Positions 8,569 to 16,989 of a stretch of 38,468 nucleotides of DNA are shown here, in pieces. Location of the stretch: positions 19,575 through 58,042 of the forward strand of contig VAWW01000037.1 of the NCBI GenBank assembly GCA_005884575.1, given 5' to 3'. Within the stretch, counting starts at the first letter, position 1, and each line of letters begins with the position of its first letter. This stretch comes from Actinomycetota bacterium. GTDB taxonomy: Bacteria > Actinomycetota > Thermoleophilia > Gaiellales > Gaiellaceae. The notes beneath the pieces were generated by a model. The model made no database searches. It was not told where the DNA came from and saw only the letters and a list, made by a program, of their open reading frames with translations. The position numbers and the translations under genes are program-made.

Positions 8569-9681
8569 CTAGACGTGGGTGAGCTCGCCGCGCTTCGAGC
8601 GGACGCCATCGAGCAGCTCCTCGAAGGAGTCGGCGAACTTCTGCACGCCTTCCTCCTCGAGCGTCAGCACGACGTCGTCGTAGTCGACGCCGGCCGCCGC
8701 GAGCTCCTCGAGCAGCTTGCGCGCCTTCTTGATCCCCTTCTCGAGCGTGTCCTCGACCACCCCGTGGTCCTGGAACGCCCGAATCGTCTCCTCGGGCATC
8801 GTGTTCACGGTCTCCGGCCCGATCAGCTCCTCGACGTACATCACGTCGCGGTACTCCGGGTTCTTCGTCGACGTGGACGCCCACAGGCACCGCTGCTTCG
8901 TCGCGCCCTTGCCGGCGAGGAACTCCCAGCGCTCGCCGGAGAACGCTTCCTCCCAGTGCCGGTACGCGAGCTTGGCGTTCGCAATCGCCAGCTTGCCGCG
9001 CAGCTTCAGCGCCTCCGGTGTCCCGATCGCGTCGAGCCGCTTGTCGGCCTCGGTGTCGACGCGCGAGACGAAGAAGCTCGCGACGGAGTGGACGCTCGCC
9101 GGGTCGCCACCCGCGGCGACGAGTCTCTCGAGCCCGCGCAGATAGGCCTCGACGACCTCCTTGTAGCGCTGCAGCGAGAAGATCAGCGTGACGTTGATGT
9201 TCTTGCCGGAGGCGATCATGTCCTCGATCGCCGCCACCCCCGGCTTCGTCGCCGGGATCTTCACGTGCAGGTTCGGCCGGCCGATCCACTCGTGCAGCCG
9301 CTGCGCCTCCTCGTACGTGTTCTCGACGTCGTACGCAAGCGTCGGGTCGACCTCCCAGGAGACGTAGCCGTCGACGCCGTTCGTCCGCTCCCAGACGGGG
9401 CGCATCAGGTCGCACGCGTCCTCGATATCGCGCGCGGCGATCCGATAGAAGATCTCCTTCGGGTCCGTCTCCTCCGCGAGCACCTCCTTCAGCTGCTCGT
9501 CGTACGCGGTGCCCTGCGAGATCGCCTTCTGGAAGATCGTGGGGTTCGACGTGACGCCGACGACGGCGTCCTCGTCCATCATCTGCGCGAGCTTGCCGCC
9601 CTGGATCATGTCGCGCGACAGGTAGTCGATCCAGACGCTGACGCCGTGCTCGCTCAGCTCATGAAGTCGTGACTTGGCCAT
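8569..9681 (-). CDS. tal: Transaldolase
   Basis: 370 residues, matching the longer transaldolase subfamily of actinobacteria and cyanobacteria. It transfers a dihydroxyacetone unit in the non-oxidative pentose-phosphate pathway through a Schiff-base lysine. The N-terminal signature VGVTSNPTIFQKAI is near residue 42, and the active-site strand NLHVKIPATKPG, carrying the catalytic Lys, near 147. The later NVTLIFSLQRYKEV and LWASTSTKNPEYRDVMYVEE are typical. The ATG has GAAAGAGAG at good spacing and overlaps the rpiB end by 23 bases. Confidence 0.96.
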   Translation of the reverse strand: MAKSRLHELSEHGVSVWIDYLSRDMIQGGKLAQMMDEDAVVGVTSNPTIFQKAISQGTAYDEQLKEVLAEETDPKEIFYRIAARDIEDACDLMRPVWERTNGVDGYVSWEVDPTLAYDVENTYEEAQRLHEWIGRPNLHVKIPATKPGVAAIEDMIASGKNINVTLIFSLQRYKEVVEAYLRGLERLVAAGGDPASVHSVASFFVSRVDTEADKRLDAIGTPEALKLRGKLAIANAKLAYRHWEEAFSGERWEFLAGKGATKQRCLWASTSTKNPEYRDVMYVEELIGPETVNTMPEETIRAFQDHGVVEDTLEKGIKKARKLLEELAAAGVDYDDVVLTLEEEGVQKFADSFEELLDGVRSKRGELTHV

Positions 9682-10126
9682 GGGTCATCTCTCTTTCCAT
9701 TGCTGCGACTTTCTCCAGTCTCCTGACATAACGCTCGCCGCCGTCGAACCGTGCCGCGAGGAACGCCCGGATCAGGTCGGCGGCAAGGGACGGGCCGACG
9801 ACCTCCGAGCCGAGGCAGAGGACGTTCATGTCGTCGTGCTCGACGCCCTGGTGCGCGGAGTAGACGTCGTGGGCGATCGCGGCGCGGATGCCCAGAACCT
9901 TGCATGCGGCGACCGAGGCGCCGACGCCGGAGCCGCAGACGAGCACGCCGCGCTCGGCGTCGCCGCCGATGACGGCCACGCCGATCTCGCGCGCCTTGTC
10001 CGGGTAGTCGAGCCGCACCGCGTCGGTGTCCGTGCCGAGGTCGACGATCTCGTGGCCCTCGAGCGCGCCCAGCACCGCCTTGCGGAGATGCACGCCGCGA
10101 TGGTCGAAGGCAACAGCCACCTTCAC
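9659..10126 (-). CDS. rpiB: Ribose-5-phosphate isomerase B
   Basis: 155 residues, normal for the RpiB/LacAB family. It interconverts ribose-5-phosphate and ribulose-5-phosphate. The N-terminal AFDHRGVHLRK carries the conserved DH pair, VCGSGVGASVAACK holds the active-site Cys, and AHDVYSAHQGVEHDDMNVLCLG matches the conserved His-rich stretch, with EHDDMNV instead of the more common EHNDANV. The GTG start overlaps the stop of the NTF2-like gene by four bases (GTGA). A longer upstream reading of this frame is non-coding. Confidence 0.93.
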   Translation of the reverse strand: MKVAVAFDHRGVHLRKAVLGALEGHEIVDLGTDTDAVRLDYPDKAREIGVAVIGGDAERGVLVCGSGVGASVAACKVLGIRAAIAHDVYSAHQGVEHDDMNVLCLGSEVVGPSLAADLIRAFLAARFDGGERYVRRLEKVAAMEREMTHGQVTTS

Positions 10127-10473
10127 GCCGTCTCCATCTCCATGCGGAGAATTCGTCCGTCGCGGACGAGATAGCGCGTCGTCAGCCTGCGCGTGTACGC
10201 GACGTCGCCGCCCTCCTTCCAGTGGAAGACCTGCGTGCCGTGCATGACGGCGCGGCCGTCGCCGTCGGGCTCGAAGACGCGCTCCTCGAGCGTCACCTCG
10301 AGGTGGTCGAAGCCGGGGCTGCCCCACGCCGAGGTGATCTCGGCCTTGCCGTAGGCGCGGCCGCTCGGCGGCACCACCTCGAGCTCCTCGTCGAGCAACG
10401 AGGCGGCCGTCTCGTAGTCGCCGGCCTTCACGGCGTCCGAGTAGCGGCGCGCGATCTCAACTGACTCTTTCAC
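10123..10473 (-). CDS. NTF2/SnoaL-like small protein inside the pentose-phosphate operon
   Basis: 116 residues. The N-terminal pattern ARRYSDAVKAGDYETAASLLDEELEVVPP followed by alternating beta strands (VFHWKEGGDVAYTRRLTTRYL) is typical of the cone-shaped NTF2-like/SnoaL superfamily. That fold covers polyketide cyclases, isomerases and many binding proteins, so it gives no specific reaction. The GTG start overlaps tkt by 17 bases, and the stop overlaps rpiB, so it is translated as part of the operon. A link to sugar phosphates is inference from context only. Confidence 0.75.
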   Translation of the reverse strand: MKESVEIARRYSDAVKAGDYETAASLLDEELEVVPPSGRAYGKAEITSAWGSPGFDHLEVTLEERVFEPDGDGRAVMHGTQVFHWKEGGDVAYTRRLTTRYLVRDGRILRMEMETA

Positions 10474-12472
10474 GCAGCGCGACCGCGCGGTTGACGACGT
10501 TCTCGGCGTTGTAGCCCAGCCGCTCGAGCACCGTCGCGCCGGGCGCGGACGAGCCGAAGCGGTCGAGCGCGACGCTGTCGCCCTCGTCGCCGACCCAGCG
10601 GTGCCAGCCCTGCGCGACGCCCGCCTCGACCGAGAGCCTCGCCTTCACGTCCGGCAGCAGCACCTCGTCGCGGTAGTCCCTCGGCTGCGCCTCGAAGAGC
10701 TCCCAGCACGGCATCGAGACGACGCGTGCGTGGAGGCCATGCTCGGCGAGCCGCTTCGCCGCTTCGAGCGTGACCCAGACCTCGGAGCCGGTCGCGAGCA
10801 GCAGCAGGTCCGGGGAGCCGTTCGCCTCCTCGGACTCCCAGAGGGCGTACGCGCCGCGCTCGACGCCTTCTGCCGGCGCGACCTCGGAGCGGTCGAACGT
10901 CGGCACCTTCTGGCGCGTCAGCGCGAGCGCGACCGGGCCGCCCTCCCGTTGGAGCGCGATCTTCCACGCATACACCGTCTCGTTCGCATCGGCGGGGCGG
11001 ATGAACCAGAGGTTCGGGATCGCCCGCAGCGCCGCGTAGTGCTCGACCGGCTGGTGCGTCGGGCCGTCCTCGCCGAGCCCGATCGAGTCGTGCGTCCACG
11101 CCCAGACGACCTCCAGATGCCCGAGCGCCGAGAGTCGCACGGCCGGCCGCATGTAGTCCGAGAAGATGAGGAAGGTCGAGCCGTAAGGCTTCACCATGCC
11201 GCCGTGCAGCTGGACGCCGTTGACGATCGAGCCCATAGCGTGCTCGCGGATCCCGAACGCGATGTTGCGACCGGAATGCGTCGCGGAGAAGAGGCCGGCG
11301 CCGACGAACTCCGTCTTCGTCGACTCGACGAGGTCGGCCGCGCCGCCGATCATCGTCGGCGTGTAAGGCTTGAACGCCTGCATCACCGCCTTGCCCGCGT
11401 CCCGTGTAGCCATGTCCTCGCCGGCCGGGAAGGTCGGCAGCGCCTCGACCCAGCCCGGCTTCGGCTTGCCGGTGTGCGCCTGGTCCCATTCCTCGCGCAG
11501 TCCGGGGAACGCCGCGCTCCACTCCTCGAAGCGGTTCTTCCACTCCTGCTCGAGCTCGATCCCGCGGTCGACCTGGTTCATGTGCTCGTAGACCTCGGGC
11601 GGCACGTAGAAGTGCCGGTCGGGATCCCAGCCGAGCGCCTGCTTCGTCGCGCGAACCTCGGCCTCGCCGAGCGGCGCGCCGTGGGCCTTCGCGGTGTCGA
11701 CCGCCTTCGGAGCGCCGAACGCGATGTGGCTGCGCACGATGACCACCGAAGGTCTGTCGAGCTCTTGCTGCGCAGCAGCTATCGCCGCGCGAAGCGCAGC
11801 GAGATCGTTCGCGTCGTCGACGTGCTGGACGTGCCAGTGCTGCGCCTGGAAGCGCTTGGCGCGGTCCTCGGTGAAGGAGATCGCGGTCGTGCCGTCGATC
11901 GTGATGTGGTTGTCGTCGTAGAAGTAGATGAGCTTGCCGAGCCCATTCGTCCCGGCGAGCGACGCCGACTCGTACGACACGCCCTCCATCAGGTCGCCGT
12001 CGGAGCAGATGCAGTAGACGCGGTGGTCGACGATGTCGTGGTGCGGACGGTTGAACTTGTCCGCGAGGAAGCGCCCGGCGATCCCGAAGCCGACGCTGTT
12101 CGCGAAGCCCTGGCCGAGCGGCCCCGTTGTCGTCTCGATGCCCGGCGTGAGGAAGTGCTCCGGGTGGCCGGGGGTGATCGACTGCCACTGCCGGAACCGC
12201 TCGAGCTCGTCGAGCGAGACGTTGTAGCCCGTCAGGTGGAGCGTCGTGTACTGGAGGATCGCGGCGTGGCCGGCCGAGAGGACGAAGCGGTCGCGGTTCT
12301 GCCAGTCCGGGTTGGACGGACTGTGGTTCATCACCTCCGTGTAGAGCAGGTAGGCGAGCGGCGCGAGCGCCATCGCGGTGCCGGGATGGCCCGCGTTCGC
12401 CTTCTGGACGGCGTCCATGGACAGCGTCCGGATCGTGTTGATCGACAGCTGGGTGATGTCCTGCTCGGTCAC
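10457..12472 (-). CDS. tkt: Transketolase
   Basis: 671 residues, full length. A thiamine-diphosphate and Mg-dependent enzyme that moves two-carbon units between sugar phosphates. Seen are NAGHPGTAMALAPLAYLLY near residue 26, the thiamine-binding motif SDGDLMEGVSYESA near 153 ending in the DDNHITIDG loop, and the pyrimidine-domain segment FGIREHAMGSIVNG near 400. The C-terminal domain follows. GTG 12472 has AGGAG five bases before it and overlaps the FGGY kinase stop by four bases (GTGA). The longer open frame upstream lies over the kinase gene and is not coding. Confidence 0.97.
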   Translation of the reverse strand: MTEQDITQLSINTIRTLSMDAVQKANAGHPGTAMALAPLAYLLYTEVMNHSPSNPDWQNRDRFVLSAGHAAILQYTTLHLTGYNVSLDELERFRQWQSITPGHPEHFLTPGIETTTGPLGQGFANSVGFGIAGRFLADKFNRPHHDIVDHRVYCICSDGDLMEGVSYESASLAGTNGLGKLIYFYDDNHITIDGTTAISFTEDRAKRFQAQHWHVQHVDDANDLAALRAAIAAAQQELDRPSVVIVRSHIAFGAPKAVDTAKAHGAPLGEAEVRATKQALGWDPDRHFYVPPEVYEHMNQVDRGIELEQEWKNRFEEWSAAFPGLREEWDQAHTGKPKPGWVEALPTFPAGEDMATRDAGKAVMQAFKPYTPTMIGGAADLVESTKTEFVGAGLFSATHSGRNIAFGIREHAMGSIVNGVQLHGGMVKPYGSTFLIFSDYMRPAVRLSALGHLEVVWAWTHDSIGLGEDGPTHQPVEHYAALRAIPNLWFIRPADANETVYAWKIALQREGGPVALALTRQKVPTFDRSEVAPAEGVERGAYALWESEEANGSPDLLLLATGSEVWVTLEAAKRLAEHGLHARVVSMPCWELFEAQPRDYRDEVLLPDVKARLSVEAGVAQGWHRWVGDEGDSVALDRFGSSAPGATVLERLGYNAENVVNRAVALRERVS

Positions 12473-13809
12473 GGCGACTCCTGGTGCCAGCGGCGGGTGG
12501 CCTCGTATAGCTCGCGTTGCCTGTCTCGAGCCGAACGATACGCCTCTGCCCTCTCTTCCCGTGGGTGGAACACGGCCCCGAGGGGCGCATCGGTAACCGT
12601 TTCGCCGAGTCGTTCCAGCGCGAGGGCGGCGGCACCGCGGAGCGAGGCCTCCGCGACCTTCGACGCGGTCACCGGCCGGGCGAGCGCGTCGGCCATGATC
12701 TGGATCCACTCCGGGTTGGCGAGCAACCCGCCGCCGGTGGCGATCACGTCCTCGAGCCCGCGCAGCAAGTCGGCCACCTCGGCGAACCGGAACGCCACGC
12801 CTTCGAGCGCGGCCTGCCGGATGTCGAGCGGCGTCGTGTCGAAGGTGAGGCCCGCGATCGCACCCTTGGCGAACGGATTCCAGCCGGTGCTCCGCTCGCC
12901 GCCGAGCAGCGTCAGGAACGTGAGACCGTGCGAGTCCGGGTCACGGTCTGCGAGCGACCCCTCGGTGTTCTTCAGCGTGTCCCGGATCCACCCGTAGAGA
13001 TTGCCGCCGTCGGAGAGCGAACCGCCCTCGACGACGCGCCCGTCGTCGAGCAGGTAGAGGAAGAGCCCCGGCTTCGGCTGCGGCTGCTCGGTCTCGTAGA
13101 CGATACGCAGCGCTCCCGAGGTGCCGACGCTCAGCGCGGCGCGCTCGCGGCTGGTGCAGCCGGCGCCGACGTTGGAGCACGCGCCGTCGATCCACGCGGG
13201 GAACCAGCCGTCGACCGGCTCGTCCGAGATCCGCGACAGCCGCTCCGGCTCGACCTGCAGGACGTCCAGCAGCTCCTCGTCCCAGACGCGTTTGGTCAGG
13301 TCGAGGAGGCCGGTGCCCGAGGCGAGCGAGCTGCTGCACGTCGGCTCCCCGCCCCGTAGCTGCGCATGGATGTAGTCGGCCGCCGAGACGAAGCGGCTCG
13401 CACCGCGGAAGATCTCCGGCTCGGTCTCGGCGAGCCAGGCGAGCTTGGCGGGCCAGAAGCTCGTGTGGAGATACGCACCCGTCCTGGCGTGCACCTCGGC
13501 CTCGTCGAGGCGGCGCTTCAACCAGTCGGCCGCCGTCGCGGAGCGTGTGTCGCGCCAGCCGAGCACGGGCGTCACCGGCCGGCCGCCGTCGTCGAGGACG
13601 ACCAGGCTGTGCCCGAAGCAGGACGTGCCGACGGCGTCGACACCCTCGTGGCGGCCGTCGATCGCGGTGCGGACGAGCTCGACGATCTCGTCCGGGTCCG
13701 TACCGCCGTACTCGAGCTTCACCGCCTCGTCGGCCCCGTCCCCGTGCTCGTCGAAGACCTGGGCCCGGATGGAGGACGAGCCGATGTCGAGGGCCAGGAC
13801 GCGGGTCAC
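12469..13809 (-). CDS. FGGY-family carbohydrate kinase, probably gluconokinase
   Basis: About 446 residues from GTG 13809. The N-terminal phosphate-binding loop LALDIGSSSIRAQVFD and the later LSVGTSGALRIV and VIATGGGLLANPEW are FGGY sugar-kinase motifs (actin-like ATPase fold). As first gene of a pentose-phosphate operon with gnd and zwf, gluconate is the likeliest substrate (giving 6-phosphogluconate); xylulose is the main alternative. The exact sugar cannot be read from sequence. Upstream in-frame codons would add 23 Pro/Ala-rich residues before the fold, so the GTG just ahead of the first beta strand was chosen. A TATCGT -10-like box lies 10 bases before it. Confidence 0.85.
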   Translation of the reverse strand: MTRVLALDIGSSSIRAQVFDEHGDGADEAVKLEYGGTDPDEIVELVRTAIDGRHEGVDAVGTSCFGHSLVVLDDGGRPVTPVLGWRDTRSATAADWLKRRLDEAEVHARTGAYLHTSFWPAKLAWLAETEPEIFRGASRFVSAADYIHAQLRGGEPTCSSSLASGTGLLDLTKRVWDEELLDVLQVEPERLSRISDEPVDGWFPAWIDGACSNVGAGCTSRERAALSVGTSGALRIVYETEQPQPKPGLFLYLLDDGRVVEGGSLSDGGNLYGWIRDTLKNTEGSLADRDPDSHGLTFLTLLGGERSTGWNPFAKGAIAGLTFDTTPLDIRQAALEGVAFRFAEVADLLRGLEDVIATGGGLLANPEWIQIMADALARPVTASKVAEASLRGAAALALERLGETVTDAPLGAVFHPREERAEAYRSARDRQRELYEATRRWHQESP

Positions 13810-13819
13810 CGCGCCCGGG

Positions 13820-13825
13820 ACGATA
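13820..13825 (-). promoter_or_regulatory. Candidate -10 box of the pentose-phosphate operon
   Basis: Read on the minus strand the box is TATCGT, 10 bases before the GTG start at 13809, giving a predicted leader of only a few bases. No clear -35 is seen. The GGGGACA box at 13840-13846 lies about where a -35 would be. Confidence 0.35.
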
Positions 13826-13839
13826 CTCGTCCCCGGACC

Positions 13840-13909
13840 GGGGACAGCGGGCGTCGCCGCGCGACGAACGGGGGACAAAACCGCCGCTCCGGACGAGAAA
13901 CGGGGGACA
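13840..13909 (-). repeat. Three GGGGACA boxes at 31-32 bp spacing upstream of the operon
   Basis: On the plus strand GGGGACA occurs at 13840-13846, 13871-13877 and 13903-13909. The last two share the longer AACGGGGGACA (13867-13877 and 13899-13909). Spacings of 31 and 32 bases equal three helical turns, placing all copies on one face of the DNA. They precede the first gene of the pentose-phosphate operon and may bind its regulator. An intergenic dispersed repeat is the alternative. Confidence 0.45.
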
Positions 13910-14006
13910 CCGGCCCCCGAAACGGGACGAGGAAAATGGTATGCGGTCGCCGTCCCGCACCCTTCTCGTCACCGCCGCCGCCGCACTCGCGGTCGTTGAC
14001 TTTGGA

Positions 14007-14020
14007 TACCCGAACGGGTA
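14007..14020. promoter_or_regulatory. Perfect inverted repeat in the ABC-F promoter region
   Basis: TACCCG-aa-CGGGTA is a perfect 6-bp inverted repeat. It ends 12 bases before the -10-like TACGCT, so it covers the -35 position. This is the usual place for a repressor or activator site. The regulator is unknown. Confidence 0.4.
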
Positions 14021-14032
14021 CTCGGCGCCCAC

Positions 14033-14038
14033 TACGCT
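14033..14038 (+). promoter_or_regulatory. -10 box of the ABC-F gene, leaderless type
   Basis: TACGCT is followed by six bases and then GTG at 14045, so transcription would begin at or next to the start codon. The GTG has no ribosome-binding site upstream, which supports a leaderless mRNA. Confidence 0.5.
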
Positions 14039-14044
14039 GTCGCC

Positions 14045-15925
14045 GTGGCAGTGCTGATTGCATCAGGGCTTCGGAAGGAGCTGGCGGGGAACCTCCTCTT
14101 CGACGGCGTCTCGTTCAAGGTCGAGCGCCGCGACAGGGTTGCGCTCTCCGGACCGAACGGCGCCGGCAAGACGACGCTGCTGCGCATGCTCGCCGGGCAG
14201 ACGGAGGTGCACGGCGGGGAGCTCGCGTTCGAGAAGGGCGCCCGCGTCGCGCTCCACGACCAGCGTCCGCCGCTCGAGCGCGACCTGACGCTGCGCGACT
14301 ACGTGCTCGCCGGCGCGGCCGATCTCGTCGCCGCAGAGGGTGAGCTGCGGCGGCTCGAGCAGGCGATGGCCGGCGGCGCGCACGACTCCGGCACGCTCAA
14401 CGCGTACGCGGCCGCGCAAGCCCGGCTCGAGCACGCGGGCGGCTACGCCTGGCGCGAGCACGCGAGCTCCGTCGTCCGCGGTCTCGGATTCGTCGACGAC
14501 GATCTCGACCGGCCGCTGCGCACGTTCTCCGGCGGCGAGCTGACCCGCGCCTCGCTCGCACGTGCGCTCGGCGGCGCTCCGGATCTCCTGCTCCTGGACG
14601 AGCCGACGAACCACCTCGACGTCGAGAGCCTCGAGTGGCTCGAGAAGGAGCTCGAGACGCTCGACGCCGCCGTGATCCTCGTCGCACACGATCGCTGGTT
14701 CCTCGAGGCGGTGACGAACGCGGTGCTCGAGCTCAGCGGCGGCCGGTCGATCTACTTCCCCGGCTCGTGGCACACGTGGCGGCTCGAGAAGGCGGCGCGG
14801 GCGCTCGACGCGCAGAAGGAGGTCGCGCGCGTGCAGGCCGACATCGAGCGGCTGAACCGGTTCGTCGAGCGCTTCCGGGCCAAGAAGGACAAGGCCAAGC
14901 AGGCGCAGGCGAAGCTGACGCAGATCGGTCGGCTCCAGAAGGAGCGCGCGGCGGCGGCGGGTGAGGTCGAGCGGCTGACGGCGAAGCGCCGGACGCTCGG
15001 CTTCGAGTTCCTCAAGCCCGCGCGCAGCGGACGGACGGTCGTCGAGGCCGAGGAGCTCCGCGTCGAGGTGCCGGGCCGCGTGCTGCTCTCCGGCGCGACG
15101 TTCGCGACCGAGCGGGGCGAGCACATCGCGCTCGTCGGTCCGAACGGGTCCGGCAAGACGACGTTGCTCGAGACACTGCTCGGCCGCCGGCCGCCGGCGG
15201 GCGGGACCGTGCGGCTCGGACACGGGGTCGAGGCTGCGTACTTCTCGCAGCACGAGGTCGAGCTCGACGAGCGCGGCTCCGTCCTCCAGTGCACGCAGGC
15301 GGCGACGGGTCTCTCGCGGCCGGAGGCGCAGTCGCTGCTCGGCCGTTTCCTCTTCTCGGGCTGGGGCGAGCACGAGAAGCAGGTCGCCGTGCTGTCGGGC
15401 GGCGAGCGGCGACGGCTCGCGCTCGCGCTGACCGTCGCATCTGGCGCGAACTTCCTCGTGCTCGACGAGCCCACGAACCACCTCGACCTCGAGAGCCGCG
15501 AGGCACTCGAGGCGGCGCTCGAGGCGTTTCCGGGAACGCTCCTGCTCGTCTCGCACGACCGAGCGCTGCTCGACGCGATCGCCGAGCGGACGCTCGCGGT
15601 CGAGGACGGGACGCTGCGATCCTACGACGGCGGCTGGGCGGACTACATCCGACGCCGCGACGAGCTCGCGGCTTCACCGCCGCAATCCGAGCCGAAGGCA
15701 AAGCCGCGGAAGGCGGCCACGCCTGCGAAGCCGAAGGGGCCGTCCGAGCTCGAGCGGATCGAGGTGCAGATCGCCGCGCGCGAGCACGAGGTCGCCGAGC
15801 TCGAGTCAAAGCTCGCCGACGACTGGAGCGACGTCGACACGCTCGCGGCGCATCGCCGCGCCCGCGAGGAGCTCAAGTCCCTGCTCGGCCGCTGGGAAGA
15901 GCTGTTCGAGAAGGCCCAGGCCTAG
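14045..15925 (+). CDS. ABC-F family ATPase (duplicated ABC domains, no membrane domain)
   Basis: 626 residues. Two ATP-binding cassettes are present: Walker A GPNGAGKTT near residue 37 with signature TFSGGELTRAS and Walker B LLLLDEPTNHLD, then GPNGSGKTT near 365 with LSGGERRRLAL and FLVLDEPTNHLD. A charged coiled linker of about 80 residues (rich in Arg/Lys/Glu, about 245-325) separates them, and a Lys/Pro region and short coiled coil end the protein. There are no transmembrane segments. ABC-F proteins act on ribosomes (translation factors such as EttA/Uup, or antibiotic protection). Which role applies here cannot be decided from sequence. The M20 peptidase gene starts 2 bases after its stop. 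Confidence 0.93.
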   Translation: MAVLIASGLRKELAGNLLFDGVSFKVERRDRVALSGPNGAGKTTLLRMLAGQTEVHGGELAFEKGARVALHDQRPPLERDLTLRDYVLAGAADLVAAEGELRRLEQAMAGGAHDSGTLNAYAAAQARLEHAGGYAWREHASSVVRGLGFVDDDLDRPLRTFSGGELTRASLARALGGAPDLLLLDEPTNHLDVESLEWLEKELETLDAAVILVAHDRWFLEAVTNAVLELSGGRSIYFPGSWHTWRLEKAARALDAQKEVARVQADIERLNRFVERFRAKKDKAKQAQAKLTQIGRLQKERAAAAGEVERLTAKRRTLGFEFLKPARSGRTVVEAEELRVEVPGRVLLSGATFATERGEHIALVGPNGSGKTTLLETLLGRRPPAGGTVRLGHGVEAAYFSQHEVELDERGSVLQCTQAATGLSRPEAQSLLGRFLFSGWGEHEKQVAVLSGGERRRLALALTVASGANFLVLDEPTNHLDLESREALEAALEAFPGTLLLVSHDRALLDAIAERTLAVEDGTLRSYDGGWADYIRRRDELAASPPQSEPKAKPRKAATPAKPKGPSELERIEVQIAAREHEVAELESKLADDWSDVDTLAAHRRAREELKSLLGRWEELFEKAQA

Positions 15926-15927
15926 AC

Positions 15928-16989
15928 GTGGTGGACGCGGTGCAGTTGCTCCGGGAGCTCGTCGAGATCGAGTCGCCGACCGGCGACACGGGCGCGATGC
16001 GCGACCGGGTCGAGGCGGAGCTGCGCGGGCTCGGCGCGCGGCTCGAGCGGCAGGGCGAGCATTTGCGCGCGGAGCTCGAGGGCGAGGGCGCGCCGTTGCT
16101 GCTGCTCGGGCATCTCGACACGGTGTGGGCCCGCGGGACGCTCGCGCGCCTTCCGTGGCGCGTCGAGGACGGCCGCGCGTACGGCCCAGGCGCCTTCGAC
16201 ATGAAGGCGGGCCTCGTCGTCCTGCTCGAGGCGATCCGGCGAGCCGGAACGCCGCGCGCGCTGCGCATCTTCATGACGGCCGACGAGGAGGTCGGCTCGC
16301 CGACGGCGCGGCCGCTGCTCGAGCACGCAGCCGCGGGCGCGGCCGCGGCGCTCGTCGTCGAGCCGCCCGACGCCGCCGGAAATCTGAAGACGGCGCGCAA
16401 GGGCCTCGGGCGCTTCCGGCTCCGCGTCACCGGGCGTGCGGCGCACGCCGGCGGGAACCTCGCCGACGGCGCGAGCGCGATCGAGGAGCTCGCACACCAG
16501 ATCGTCCGCCTGCACGCGCTGACCGATCTCGCGCGCGGGACGTCGGTGCATGTCGGCGTCGTCCGCGGCGGCACCCGCGAGAACGTCGTCGCCGCGGAAG
16601 CCGAGGGGCTGATCGACGCGCGCGTCGCGCGCTTCGCCGACCGCGAGACGATCGAGGAGGCGCTGCATTCGCTGACGCCCGTGCTGCGCGGCACGCAACT
16701 CGAGCTGACCGGACGCTGGACGCGCCCGCCGCTCGAGCGCTCGCCCGGATCCTCGCGTCTCTTCGCCGCCGCGCGCGAGCACGGCCGAGCGCTCGGCCTC
16801 GAGCTAAGGGAAGCCGCTGCGGGCGGCGGCTCGGACGGCAATCTCGTCGGCGCCGTCGGCGTACCGGTCCTCGACGGGCTCGGCGCCGAGGGCGGGGGCG
16901 CGCACGCAGACGACGAGCACGTGATCATCGCCTCGCTCGATACGCGTGCCGAGCTACTCGCCCGGATGCTCCGCGAGCCCGGGGTCTAG
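15928..16989 (+). CDS. M20-family metallopeptidase, carboxypeptidase G2-like
   Basis: 353 residues. Zn-peptidase motifs in order: LLLLGHLDTVWARGTL (His and Asp), GPGAFDMKAGLVVLLEA (bridging Asp), MTADEEVGS (catalytic Glu pair), VVEPP, and the C-terminal GGGAHADDEHV with the last His ligand. The insert between is the dimerisation domain (TARKGLGRFRLRVTGRAAHAGG). This order matches glutamate carboxypeptidase G2 and related amidohydrolases that cleave C-terminal amino acids or N-acyl groups. The GTG at 15928 follows the ABC-F stop after two bases; a second GTG follows immediately. The longer open frame upstream lies across ABC-F and is not coding. Its stop shares CTAG with the convergent gene. 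Confidence 0.9.
   Translation: MVDAVQLLRELVEIESPTGDTGAMRDRVEAELRGLGARLERQGEHLRAELEGEGAPLLLLGHLDTVWARGTLARLPWRVEDGRAYGPGAFDMKAGLVVLLEAIRRAGTPRALRIFMTADEEVGSPTARPLLEHAAAGAAAALVVEPPDAAGNLKTARKGLGRFRLRVTGRAAHAGGNLADGASAIEELAHQIVRLHALTDLARGTSVHVGVVRGGTRENVVAAEAEGLIDARVARFADRETIEEALHSLTPVLRGTQLELTGRWTRPPLERSPGSSRLFAAAREHGRALGLELREAAAGGGSDGNLVGAVGVPVLDGLGAEGGGAHADDEHVIIASLDTRAELLARMLREPGV

Noticed and set aside
7357..9672. 771-codon plus-strand open frame across pgi and tal
   Set aside because: Low-complexity Arg/Leu/Val composition and complete overlap with well-identified enzymes on the other strand.
13996..14001. TTGACT as -35 box of the ABC-F gene
   Set aside because: It is 31 bases from the -10-like TACGCT, too far for a normal promoter.
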